From positions 7,798,747-7,862,746 of the forward strand of contig CM055319.2 of NCBI GenBank assembly GCA_029255685.2: a DNA stretch of 64,000 nucleotides, read 5' to 3'. Under the pieces are notes generated by a model. That model was not told the origin of the DNA. It saw nothing but the letters and a program-made list of their open reading frames with translations, and did no database searches. The position numbers were made by a program, and so were the translations under genes. The number at the start of each line of letters is the position of its first letter. Within the stretch, counting starts at the first letter, position 1. Origin of the DNA: Silene conica. Its lineage: Eukaryota; Streptophyta; Magnoliopsida; Caryophyllales; Caryophyllaceae. Shown here piece by piece: positions 1 to 10,793 of this stretch.

Positions 1-1039
1 CTTAATAAAGTTGGGTTGAGCTGAAGTGAACTGAATTGAATTATTTGAATTGAACAAAACTGAACTGAACTGAATGGAGCTGAGCTGAACTGAAACGAGT
101 TGAAAATAATGCCTTACATGTGATATATTTGTTCAACATGGAGATGAGTTGCGGCAAAAGCAATAACTTTAGACTTTAAAGACTAATCACTCAGCTGACC
201 AAGTATGGTTACATCTTACAATTAAAGGAGGTAATTAGGTGATTTGGAGTTAACATGTAAAGTTCTACATTGGTATGGACGGACCTTGCCTTTGTTAAAA
301 CACCACCTTCAATTTCTTCCTCAGCTAATACACGAATAAGGCCTTAATATCATTTCGTCTAATATTCACGTCTGTTGCCGCATATTGTGGCTCGCTTGCA
401 AATATATGTCATAAATTTAGCTAATTTGTAAGGAGTTATCAGGTAACACCTTCAAATATTACATACGAGCTAATTTCTAACCGTATGAAAAATTTCAACA
501 ATGACAAAGGTATTGCTATATACGTAGTACTTTCTTAGCACTTTCTCTATTTTCCATTAATGGTAAAAACTTATGCGTCTTTAATGTTATAGATAACGTT
601 CGTAATTATCAGCGGTGAGATAGTCATGTAAAGCCAATAGACAACAATACGAAATACATAAATCGATACTAATTTCAATAGACGAGTGACACTAACTTGG
701 GGTACGGTGCGCGAAGCGCCGTACAACCACTAGTAATCACAAAAGTTTATGTCTTACCTAAGCTCTTCAAGCAGAGGTAACATTAATCAGATTTGATTTG
801 ATAAGTTCTTAGGTCAAGCTTGTACTCGAGTTGAGCTCGCTCAAGTGCTCACGAGTTTATCTCATATCGTTATCACCTATATGCTCTCTCCATTTTTATC
901 CAAATTTGCTTTATTACGTTTGTCAACGCACGTTTTACGTGTTGAATATCTTTAGCTACGTATTTGCAAAAATTATAAAGATATATTTTCAATGTTATCG
1001 TAAAGACGAATCAAACAAGACCCCACGTGAATATATTTC
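1..1039. other. Non-coding stretch left of the MULE, with a degenerate GAACT-type repeat
   Basis: No convincing gene is seen. The first ~100 bases are a degenerate repeat of the GAACTGAACTGAA kind. Related sequence recurs at about 45440-45540, and in inverse orientation at 46780-46905, where a TTAAGTTCAACCCA-like stretch mirrors the start of this window. This suggests the edge of a dispersed repeat. The remainder is AT-rich sequence with only chance open frames. Confidence 0.5.
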
Positions 1040-1433
1040 AGTCCGTTTTCTGTAAGACGGACGTACCTATCGCAAGCTTGCGACGGGTCAAATAGTGGTT
1101 AAAATGGGGCAAGTACATACCGTGTAGAAATAGGGGGTGGGTCATGCAAGTGGGGATGATGGGTGGTGATGTCATGCAAGTGGGGATAATTAAACAAAAT
1201 ATCAGATTTTTCCCTTCCCCAAATCCCTCGAGAACCCAAAAACTGTCATAATCTCTTCCACTTCAAACATCTCTTTCACTTCCACTGCAAACATCTCTTC
1301 ATTTCCCCTCCTTCTGTCTTCATTTCCTAACAAAAAATTCATTTCCTAAAAAAAACCGTCTTTCTCTCTCCATCTGTCGTCATTTCTGTCTACCAAAAAC
1401 AACAAAAAAACACCAAACATAAAAGAGGGGGAA

Positions 1434-1502
1434 ATGGTGACAAAGCAGAGTGCGAGACGTGGTATGCTTAAGAAGGCTGTCTCATCGACTACAAAGGATG
1501 AA
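1434..1502 (+). CDS. Possible first exon of an unknown protein
   Basis: An ATG at 1434 opens about 23 codons that are rich in K, S and T (start MVTKQSARRG), running to a good splice donor (GATGAAG followed by gtatgc). The upstream sequence is C/T-rich like a plant 5' UTR. A possible partner exon begins after a CCCCAG acceptor near 5171. I do not recognise the product. It lies on the strand opposite to the FAR1 remnant in the same MULE and could be a second gene of the element, a captured fragment, or chance. Confidence 0.25.
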
Positions 1503-2936
1503 GGTATGCACAAATTATACCATTTGTATAATATAATGTTTGATTTTTTAAGATATTATTCTTCCTTGATTATTTTAGATGGTATTTTAAAGAGTATAAA
1601 AATGATTGATAATTTTAAGAGGATAAAAATACATATTTCAATCATAAAAATGATTGATTATTTTAGATGTTCGTTATTTTTTGAAAAATGTTACATATTG
1701 TTTGGTGTTTATAATGTCGTTTTCTTTAAGTGTTTGCATGTGGTCTAATTTAAGTGTTGAAATATGTATTAGGGTTTCTGATAAAAATGTTTGCATGTGG
1801 CTTAATGTAAGTGTTACCGTCATTTTGTTTTAATCTAAGTGTTACCGTCATTTTCGTTTTCGTCCTAGGGTTTTCTGGGAAATCTAGGATTTTCTGAGAA
1901 ATTTAGGGTTTTCTGGGAAATTTAGGGTTTCTAAAATATTTTAGTGTTTCTTTGTTTGCATGTGTTTTTTTGGTTTTTTGCTTTTCGAAGATTTCTGGGT
2001 TCTTTGTAGGGTTCCCCAAATTTGTTGGTGCATGTGTTTTTTATTTAATTATTGCTGTGGATTTTGGGGCTCCGTGGGTAGTTTAGGGTTTCTGGGGTGT
2101 TCTGGTTTTATTGTATGAAGATCTTCATTGGTCTGACATAACTTTAATGTCTGACAGTTTCTGACTAGCACCCATGCAATGTTACTATTTTAGTAGAAAT
2201 GTACTGTAATCTATGTTTCATGCGTTACATGGTTGTAGATGTTGGTAACATATTCTGTTTTGTATTTGATATCAAATTTTTAATTAGTTGTCGTTAAAAG
2301 TGGAAATAAAACTTATATCAGGAAATGTTTGTGAGTTTTGTTGTAATGTATGGACCTAACACTGACTGATATGTTGGCAACATTATTTCTCAGAAAATGT
2401 TTGTTTATTTTACTGTAATGTTGAGTTACTTGTTAATAATGTGACATGAGTTACATTATTTGGTTTCTTGCATACCTATGTTAGCAAAGTCAACAGATCA
2501 AACTTCATTCCTTGAGCTTGCCTGTTGAGTTCGAAGGGTAGTGAGACAGGGAGAAGCCCCAAAGAAAAAAGAATACGGGAGAAAGCAGACGTTAACATGA
2601 CTTGTGGATACCTTTTGGTGTTTTGTTTCCCTACAGTTGTGTATACATTATGTTACAACTGGTCAACATTTACTTCATGTTTGTGGGGGTGACATGTTAT
2701 TATTTACCATTATGTTTCGTACATTACATTGTTGTACATGTTGAAAACTTATCGTGTTTTATGAAAATGTATCCATTTGTTTGTTAGTTGTAGGAAATGT
2801 TTATGTTTCGCCTGTTTTACCGTAATGTTGTCTGGGTTGTTAATAATGTGGCATGGCTTACAATATTTTGGTACTTGCATACATATGTTTAACATGAATT
2901 ATGTTTGATATATTACATTGTTTTACATGTTGGTTA

Positions 2937-3507
2937 CAGTGGCGGACCTAGGAAATTGGAGCCGAGGGGGGCACTAATTTTTTTTTAACGCGCATTTTTA
3001 TGCGCGTCTAAGACTACATTTTTAAAATTTTTATTTAAATTAGTTATTATTATACACATAGAAGAACAAAAATAAAAATAATCAGTCTTATAGATATTTT
3101 TTTTAAAAAAATAATGTCTTCTCTAAAATATTTTAAATTTTAAATCTATGTAAAAACAATATTTGTATTGGTTAATATAACTAACATTAGTAGTTAATTT
3201 ACAATAAAAGTAAGTGGTTCAATGGTTTAGAATTTGTTAATTCATCCGAAGGTCATGTGTTCGAATCATAGTTGAAGCAATTTTTACATATATATTTGAA
3301 CAAAGTGGGCTTGGGGCTCAAAAAAATATAAACTTAGTGAAATGTTGCTACCAAGGTTTGAACCCAAGACCACCTAAATAGAATTCACTACCTTTACCAA
3401 CTATGCCATGACAGCTTCACATATATATAAGATACTTATAAAAGATTTATTCTGAAAATGTTACGGGGGCACGTGACCCCGCGGGACCCCTCCTGGGTCC
3501 ACCACTG
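2937..3507. mobile_element. Non-autonomous hAT element, 571 bp
   Basis: The left end is CAGTGGCGGACCTAGG and the right end reads CCTGGGTCCACCACTG, an inverted terminal repeat of the CAGTGGCGG class. An exact 8-bp target duplication gttggtta flanks it (2929-2936 and 3508-3515), as expected for hAT. No transposase is present. Both arms carry tRNA-like segments with B-box-like GTGTTCGAATC (near 3260) and, on the minus strand, GGGTTCAAACC (near 3360), oriented towards each other. It sits in the tandem-repeat interior of the MULE. Confidence 0.85.
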
Positions 3508-3806
3508 GTTGGTTACATATCGTATTTTTTATTTCTACCCATATGTTTCTTTGTTACGCTCTAATGTATTTACCTTACATTCTTTCTGATGTTGGTGACA
3601 CTATCTCTTCTGTTTGATATAGTTTGTAGGGGTTCATATGTTCCCTTATTTTGCTATTAATGTGACATGACTGACATTATTTTATTTCTTGTCTACATAC
3701 GTATAGTATGATTGTGCCTACTTTTTCAATTTTGTTCCGTTACAGTTGTGTTTACATTATGTCAAAACTACTCAACATTAACTTTCATGTTTATGTGATC
3801 GGAATG

Positions 3807-4631
3807 CAGGGGCGGAGTTAGGATTCGAGACTATATAGGGCTGAATTTATCTAACATACAAATATTTTTTTTTTGTTACAAAATTTTTGTGGAACCGCCA
3901 TTTGAGCTATATTATTGGTCCAAAATGATATGTATTCAAATCCGTCTATGAGTAAAATATTTATTTATTTGAATAGAAATTACTTCCCGATTGACAAGGA
4001 ATCTCTTGTTACGTATCTAAACCATCCCATACAATACATGACAATATATCAGATACACACCCAGCTTTCAAGCAACCTGTTCCACATCACAAATTCAACC
4101 ATCCATTAATACATGGTACAAAAAATTGATATAAAAGGAGTACTTTAAAAAAAAAAATAACACATTTCCCAAATTAAAAGATATTTTAATTACTAAATAT
4201 TTTAAAATTGCCAAAAGTACTCATCTCTTTCATAAAAAAAAAACTATATGCTTTTGTAAGATTGCTTGTTGTAACTGAATTTCTATATAATTATATAATT
4301 TTCCGACTTATATATTTCTGTAAAATTAAAGTCAAATATATACTTATCTCGAAAAAAAAGACATCATATACAATCTTGATTTTTATGACACGTAAGTCAC
4401 GATATTATTTGGTTAAAATGCACCATATTTTAATGAGTTTTAAAAAGAAAAAATTGAAAAAATTTGCTCAGTCTAGGAGTCAAACACGTGACATTCTGCA
4501 ATTTTTCTTGGCAATCCCAACAACCAAATGTGCTACTATAATAATGTGCTCATATTAACAACAAATTGTATTTATTTCTAAACTCTTATAGGGCTATAGC
4601 CCATATAACATATAGGCTAGCTCCGCCTATG
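3807..4631. mobile_element. Non-autonomous hAT element, 825 bp
   Basis: The ends are CAGGGGCGGAGTTAGG and CTAGCTCCGCCTATG (inverted, imperfect). A perfect 8-bp duplication tcggaatg flanks it (3799-3806 and 4632-4639). It has the same family architecture as the element at 2937-3507, including tRNA-like B-box-like pieces in each arm (near 3940 and, in reverse, near 4480). The open frame at 4208-4558 lies in AT-rich filler and looks fortuitous. No transposase is seen. Confidence 0.85.
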
Positions 4632-5171
4632 TCGGAATGTTGTTATTGCTGGCCATTATGTCTGATAGATTACATTGTTCTATATGTTGGTTACATATCG
4701 TGTTCTCTATTTTGTACCCAAATGTTTTTGTGTTTAGCTCTATTGTATTTACCTTACATTCTTTCTGATGTTGGTGACACAATCTGTTCTAATTGATATA
4801 GTTTGTAGGGGTTCATATGTTCCCTTAGTTGTTAATAATGTGACATGGGTAACATTTTTTTTTCTTGTATATATTCGTTTATTATGATTGTGGATACCTT
4901 TTTCAATTTTGTTCCCTTACAGTTGATGTGCCTACATTATGTCACAACTACTCAACATAAACTTCGATGTTTGTGTGGGTGGCATGTTGTTATTATTGAC
5001 CATTATGTTTGATAGATTACATTGTTGTGGACATTCGTTACTTATCGTGTTTTAAATTTTGTGGCCATATGTTTATGTGTTTAGCTGTAATGTATTTACC
5101 TTACATTGTTTCAGTTGTTGGCAACATTATCTTGCGGTAAACATTATTCCATTCCCTTTTTAATCCCCCCA

Positions 5172-5513
5172 GGTACGTATCCGCAACTGGATGACAACAA
5201 GAAGGAACCTGTCAATAATGTCCAATTTGCACAAGACCCTTTTGAAGGAGGGTGCTGTTGGTGGAGGCAGTGTCATGGAACAACAGTGTCAAGCGTAGCT
5301 GGTGAAGGTACACAGTCGCAGGGCTCGTTCACACAAGCAATGGGCAGTCCGTGATTTGTTGCGGCGTGGAATGTCGTGGGGGGAAGGTTGGATGCAATGA
5401 TCGAGGTTGACATGATGGAGGCTCCTTCGTTCTCGCTGGGGCTGGATGATATTGGCGTGCCCAGCCCGCCTGCAACCCGCACAAGCCGCAGGAAGCCCGC
5501 CGCATCAAAGTAG
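5172..5513 (+). CDS. Possible terminal exon, unknown protein
   Basis: This block is clearly more GC-rich than its surroundings and follows a C-rich AG acceptor. The frame open to 5354 reads through about 60 codons with a Q/S/G-rich end (GTQSQGSFTQAMGSP) before a stop. Another frame stays open further to the right and ends in R/K-rich codons near 5513. The composition suggests formerly coding DNA inside the MULE, probably frameshifted. I cannot name the protein. It may belong with the putative exon at 1434-1502. Confidence 0.25.
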
Positions 5514-6071
5514 TATCATCGTATCTTATGCATCGTATCGTATCACCTTATTTTGTGGACACCTTAGTAGGTAGGGCCATGTGTTGGCCTGCCGTTGACA
5601 TTTTGAAGGCAGTTGTTTTGCCTTGGTTAAACTATGATGTTGGTCTTTCAATGACCACCCTTTTGGGGGATTATCCCCGTACAAACTTATGTATCCGCCC
5701 AGTGGGAGGGTTACCCCCACTGTGACTTATGTATATAGGAAGTCGTTTCTTTAGGCGTTAATTTTGTGTTTATTTGGCCCTGCTAAGTACTTGACTGTTA
5801 AACATTCGTTCATGGCGCAGCTGACCGTGTCGTATAACGTAGGAGCCAATATCATCCAGTCCCATCATATAGGAAAACACTTCATATTTTCGGGGACTAA
5901 GTACACCCCACAAAAAAAGGATGGGGGGATATGTCCCACAAAATTAACCTATAGCTACATGTGTTTGTACCCATCTGGAAACAAACAAAAAAGCAAAATA
6001 AAATTAATAGAAAGAGTAGTAGACGATATGTAACGAAACACTACATTCAATACGTATATACATAATGTTTA

Positions 6072-7426
6072 ACAATAACAATATATGAGCCACAGGGGTG
6101 AGTTCATGGTTGTGTTCCACTACATGTTGCAGTACCTCCCACTGCCTACCCTCGTTCACATGCGCCCGCACACCAACTTTGCATTGGCACCGGGTTACTG
6201 CTGCACTCCTGTTTTGGTTATTGTCTACATCTGGTAGGCCAACCTCACCTGCCCAACTACCATTTCCGTCGGTCCCTTCAGCAGAGCACACAAAATAGTT
6301 CTCAACGAACGGAGTGCCGGGGCCATTGGCCCGCCGAGAAGTCCCTTTCCTTACACTGAACCCCCACGCCTGTGAGTGCTTCACGTACATCTCGTACACA
6401 TCTTTCCATGTTGCAATTTCCATACCGACTAGCGAGCGCGAAAAATCTGCTCACAGAAACAACATAAGGTCACATTTTCCACGTAGGTTTAGACAAGCTG
6501 TCACATACATAACCACACATAAATGACAACATTATCTGCATGACCCCAACTTACTACACTTTGCCAAGGACACATATCCTCTAAAACTAACAACATTTAT
6601 CTGACGTATCCACTTGCTCCAATATATAATTGATCTACCTATCTGCAACTCCAGTTGATAACTAAAATACTTTGATAGGGCCACATATCCTCTAAAACTA
6701 ACAACCATTGACTGACAGCTCAGATTATTAGAAGCCTGACAACTTGCACTTTGTCAGAGTCACATAAACTCCAGAAGTAGCAACATTTTTCTGACATGTA
6801 AACTTCATAAGAACGCCAAAGAACAAAAAAACCAAAACACAATACAAAGACAAATATTTGCTCATTTAAACATACACAAAACAGGTTGAAACGAAGACTG
6901 AAAGAAGATGGTGAAAAAAACCAAACAATGGTTAAACAATGATTAACACAAAGAATAAACAACCAATAACACAAACAAAAACACAACCCAACAACAACGA
7001 TACAACAATATCCATGCTTATAAAACAATAACAATAACCTTCCAAAGAAAATTAAACAAAAACATAGTTGTAGTTTTCCCACCATTTGATTAACAATATC
7101 CATCTTGATAAGGAAGTAACGTTTACCTTTTTTTTTTTTTGGTTCAAATGAGCACACTAAGTCGCAGGTGAGAATCGAACCCCCAACTTCATGGTTGGGG
7201 TAAGAGCGCTCTTACCACTTGAGCTAACTCTTGTTCTCAGGAAGTAACGTTTACCTTTGATACTACCATTTCCTGACATCTCGTTAGTTGTATTGTCTCC
7301 ATCACTCCGATGATCGATGCTTTCATTAGTAACCAACCCGACATCAACCACGTCCGTCATCTCTTGAATTGTAATGTCTATATCACTCATTTCATTTGTA
7401 ACCAAACCGACATCAACCCCGTCCAT
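6072..7426 (-). pseudogene. FAR1 DNA-binding domain gene remnant
   Basis: On the minus strand, an exon from 6446 to about 6072 encodes a recognisable FAR1 DNA-binding domain (WRKY-GCM1-like zinc fold). It has VGME at its start, then a YEMYVKHSQAWGFSVRKGTSRR-like helix region (given here only in outline), FVCSAEG, TRCQCKV and a closing EHNHEL. C-C-H-H ligands expected for the fold are present (FVC, CQC, HNH). A separate upstream exon (7426 to about 7255) is acidic and contains a short internal duplication of VDVGLVTNE. FAR1/FHY3 proteins are transcription factors derived from MULE transposases. Here the transposase and SWIM parts are missing, the reading frame runs into stop codons after HNHEL, and a SINE lies next to the first exon. 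I regard it as a MULE-encoded fragment rather than a host gene. Confidence 0.6.
7131..7238 (-). mobile_element. tRNA-derived SINE with 20-bp target duplication
   Basis: Read on the minus strand the element starts with a tRNA-like head: an A-box-like TTAGCTCAAGTGGTAAGAGC and a B-box-like GGGTTCGATTCTC, then a short body and an A tail (the T run at 7131-7140 on the plus strand). Perfect direct repeats aggaagtaacgtttaccttt flank it at 7111-7130 and 7239-7258. The duplication falls at the end of the FAR1 remnant's first exon and repeats its KGKRYF codons. A diverged second copy lies at 61201-61305. Confidence 0.9.
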
Positions 7427-8094
7427 TATTCGCGAGAATCGTTATGTTATATGACGATTAATTTACTTACGTTGATCTCACAAAGTTCGAATAACGTGCA
7501 TTTTTTTCTGCTTATCGTCAATAATGTACGTAAAATTCTGGGAATTTGTCAATGTGCATGTTTTCGAAAAAAATAGGGAGGGAGATAAGATGATGATGAG
7601 TTCATGAACAAATGAGGGAGGGAGGTGAGATGATGAAGAGAAATTTGAAAGAAGAACAAGGCGGTAGATGATGAATTGTTGCTATTTTGTGTGTTGATAA
7701 TAAAATGATTATTAAATGCCAATTATTAATATTAAATATAACAAATTCTTTAAATATTTCACAAAGTACAACACAATGGCAGAGAGTGTGCAGACATAGG
7801 TGGCACATCAAGTCCATCATTTATGCTGACCCAAACCCGTTTCCACCAAATCCGTTACGTATTTGGCCCGTCGCAAGCTTGCGACGGGAACCTCCGTCAC
7901 AAATAAGAATTTGTGATATATTTTCTCTGATGTATAAAGAAAAAATTGAAATCGAAGGTTCACTTGTGAATAGTGTATAAAATAGATATATATCATTTGG
8001 AATTTGGATGAAAATAAAGGGAGTATATGTTATTGGTAGAAATTACAATTCTCGTTCCTAACTGAATTCTCAATATAAAATTATGAGTCCAAAT

Positions 8095-8315
8095 TAATGA
8101 TAGATGAACCATCTCAACCAAAACCTTAAGGTGATGGTTGAAGGCCCAACTATTATTAATATTCCTAATACGCTCCCTCACTCAAATGCCCATTGGCCTT
8201 AAAGAGTGGTTACTTTGCACAGGCCCACCTATACCGTGTGCTGGTTTCCACTTCGTGGTTTTGAGGTTGTCAGGATTCGAACCCGTGACCTTCGGTCATA
8301 CTGGCTCTGATACCA
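8095..8315 (-). mobile_element. Dispersed repeat ending in a Copia-type primer binding site
   Basis: The plus-strand sequence ends with GCTCTGATACCA (8304-8315). In reverse complement this is TGGTATCAGAGC, the initiator-Met-tRNA primer site typical of Copia elements, and an LTR-like sequence starts right after at 8316. The preceding part includes a tRNA-like B-box motif (GGGTTCGAATCC in reverse) and the phrase GATGAACCATCTCAACC. The first part is repeated at 49015-49250 in the dehydrogenase gene. It is probably the 5' leader of a truncated Copia or TRIM element that shares its LTR with the Copia remnant to its right. Confidence 0.55.
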
Positions 8316-8530
8316 TGATAAGTTTTATGTGAATAATTATAATTGTATTGCTGATAAAAGAAGGTTACATATGTTAGTTTATATAGAAGTATACATAAGC
8401 TAAACTAGGTTAACAAAGATATATTACACAAGAGGTTGAGCTAAACTAGGAAACAAATAACTAAGTATGTTAACATAATATGGAATAATATATTCAAAGA
8501 TTATGCTTCACAAATCATTCGCATGATTTG
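8316..8530 (-). repeat. Probable Copia LTR
   Basis: It starts TGATAAG directly beside the primer-site motif at 8304-8315. Its other side lies next to the 3' end of a Copia RNase H reading frame (8540). That is the position expected of the 3' LTR of the remnant to its right and of the 5' LTR of the truncated leader to its left. The exact inner edge was not determined. Confidence 0.45.
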
Positions 8531-8539
8531 TTCCTGAGA

Positions 8540-9224
8540 TCATGGCTTCCCATGTTGAGTGTTTTGACTTGGTTGATTTCCATCTTTAATATTGTTTTTA
8601 TCTTTAATATCCCCGCTCAAGATGGACGGGCGACAGCGAAGGCCAATCTTGGAAGAGAGCAATAAGAACCGTGGCTTGTGGAGCGGCTTGGTGAGAGTAT
8701 CCACTAGCTGATTAGACCCATTTATATGTTGAACTTGAATGTAACCGTTGCGAATCTGTTCTTTGACGAAGTGGAAAGCGAGTGCAACATGTTTCATTCG
8801 GGAGTGAAAGACTGGGTTGGCCGAGTAGGTGGTGGTGCTTAAGTTGTTACAGTAGATCTTTGGTGGTGTAGGAGTTGAGATACCGAGTTCAAGTAGGAGG
8901 TTTTGTAGCCATATGAGCTCGGGAGAGGTGCTAGCAACGGCTCGAAATTTGGTCTCGGTGGAGGAGCATGAAACTGCCTTTTGTTTCTTAGCGGACCATG
9001 AAATGGGGTTACTCCCTAAGTAAATTATGTAACTAGTAGTAGAAAGATAATCTTGAGGATCACCTCCCCAATCCGCATCACAAAATGCGTGACATAGTGG
9101 TGTGGAGTTTGTAATTTGAATGCCAAGGTGTAATGTGCCAGAAGTCGTTTAAGGGCTACCCAATGTGACGCGGTTGGATGGATTAAAAATTGAGCGAGTT
9201 TATTGACGGAAAAGGCTATGTCAG
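8540..9224 (-). pseudogene. Copia polyprotein remnant: RNase H portion
   Basis: The minus-strand translation carries the end of a Copia RT/RNase H polyprotein. AFSVNKLAQF lies at the right-hand edge, PISWSAKKQ and FHSRMKHVALAFHFV are in the middle, and LTKPLHKP is near the end, with several frame breaks. The right edge (9224) is the insertion point of the Gypsy element. The reading frame continues across that element at 17399-17862, so the two pieces are one interrupted gene. It is not expected to be functional. Confidence 0.85.
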
Positions 9225-10793
9225 TGATGCCCGTCGTTGAGGGTACCAAAGATAAATTTATAATTCCTAACTTTAACAATAGATAGTGAAAGTCAGGGTC
9301 GAACCACAAGGAGGTGGGGAATGTTTATTGTTTGAATGTTAATGTTTAAAGGTAACAAAATTGGGGGTTTTGATTGTTGATTACTAAGTCTAAGCAAGGA
9401 TTAAAATAAAACAAGAAATAAAGATGAGAATTAAATATATAAAAAGGGATGCTAGGATGTTCGGGTAATAAATAGCTAAGGTAAAATAAATCCTAAGGTC
9501 AACATGTATTGCAGTCGCGTAAGGGAGTGTAACATATCTTTTTAGGTCTATGCTACCTAATAGCTCCTTTCGGCCTATGCTATTAGTTCCTAGGTCTCAC
9601 AATTATTGGGTGTCAACAATAAAGGTGATTCCTAAATCCCAGGTCACATACCTTTCAGCCTTGAGTAACCTATCCGTCGTAAAGTGTAAACCAATGCCCT
9701 TCCCGTATCTTTCAATCTTGGGTAGGTCATTACTAACATCCTACAAGTCTCCTTATGGTCTTATTGCAGGATATTATAATTGACAAGAAAAGACAAAATT
9801 AGAATACATACGCGGGTGGTCGACCGACCAGCTACTCCAGTCGGCCGACCACGACCTCGGTCGACCGACCAGTTATTCCAGTCGGCCGACCGTGATCCTG
9901 CTACAAGTCGGTCTTTCGAATTTTATTTACCTACGCATATTCATCCCCTACATCCTAACATATGAAATTTAGCTACTCATAATACTTAAGATGATTATAA
10001 AATTTGGAATAAACATGGTAAACATGGTAAACAATCTAAACATGCGAGATTCAATAAAGTTTGGGATTTCTATCTTACTTATAAACAATAGTAATAAGAA
10101 CAATAATAAAACAATCTAAGAGAGAGTAATTACCACAGCTGGAATTGAGACAGAAAAGAACGAACTTTATTGAATGCTTGAGAATTCTTGAATAAGATAA
10201 AAGATGAACTAGATGGTAAAAGATTGAATAAAAGATCCTAAGGTATGATAATAGATATCAAGCATACATCAAAAGCATGCATAACCCTAATCACAAGATT
10301 TGTTTATATAGGGCATAAAACTAAGAGTTTCCTAAAAGCTTTAATTCTACTTTATTTCCGAAAAGAATTGCTCTGGGCTTCTGCGTAGGTCGGCCGACCT
10401 ACTATGTGGGTCGGTCGACCGCTTCGTATTGGACTTTGTAAATTCTTGGGCTTTTCTTCAGATTTGAACTTTTATAAAGATCAGGGTCAGTCGGTCGACC
10501 TATATTGTCGGTCGGTCGACCGCTTCCCGAAGAATTTCTTCTATTTTCTTCTTGGTTTGACTTTGGGCTCTTTGACTTTGACTCCAGTTGACTTTCCATT
10601 TATTCCTTAATTATGCAAAAGACTTGAGGTTACGGACTTGGTGCTAAATCGTCTCTTTTCCGCATAAATCTGCAAAAGTGCATAAAAATATGAAAGTACA
10701 CGATTGTTGGGAAATAAAGGCTAAAACATAGTAAATGAGCGACCAAATACGTGTAAAAATAGATGAAAAACATCATAAAATAGACACGTATCA
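9225..10793 (-). repeat. 3' LTR of the Gypsy element
   Basis: It begins TGATGCCCGTCG and ends ACACGTATCA and is nearly identical to the copy at 15830-17398. It contains four palindromic GGTCGGTCGACC-type dyads (about 9816-9852, 9858-9892, 10387-10422, 10488-10525). The open frames inside are not conserved genes. Confidence 0.93.

Larger units (their letters stand above)
2200..5140. repeat. Degenerate tandem repeat of roughly 350-360 bp
   Basis: Phrases such as TTTGTAGGGGTTCATATGTT (near 3625 and 4805), ACCTTACATTCTTTCTGATG (near 3570 and 4750) and GATAGATTACATTGTT (near 4668 and 5027) recur. After subtracting the inserted hAT element the spacing is about 350 bp. Several diverged units fill the interior of the MULE. 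They contain no supported coding sequence. Confidence 0.5.
1040..7915. mobile_element. Degenerate Mutator-like element (MULE) with FAR1-domain remnant
   Basis: The ends carry inverted related sequence: around 1062-1095 and, in reverse complement, around 7866-7890 there is a shared core CGCAAGCTTGCGACGGG followed by (T/C)CAAATA. Flanks give a candidate 9-bp target duplication, atatatttc (1031-1039) and atatatttt (7916-7924), 8 of 9 matching, which is the size expected for MULEs. The interior holds a FAR1-type DNA-binding domain remnant on the minus strand, a family derived from MULE transposases. No full transposase (MULE DDE plus SWIM zinc finger) is seen, so it is decayed or non-autonomous. 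It has been hit by two hAT elements and one SINE. The outer limits are inferred from weakly matching ends. Confidence 0.5.

Noticed and set aside
6720..7157. 145-codon hydrophobic minus-strand frame (C/F/V-rich)
   Set aside because: It is a by-product of AAACAA-rich sequence in the FAR1 remnant's intron and runs into the SINE tail; no family features.
7141..7238. Possible tRNA gene on the minus strand
   Set aside because: It has A- and B-box-like parts but no good acceptor or anticodon stem, and it has an A tail and target duplications: a SINE.
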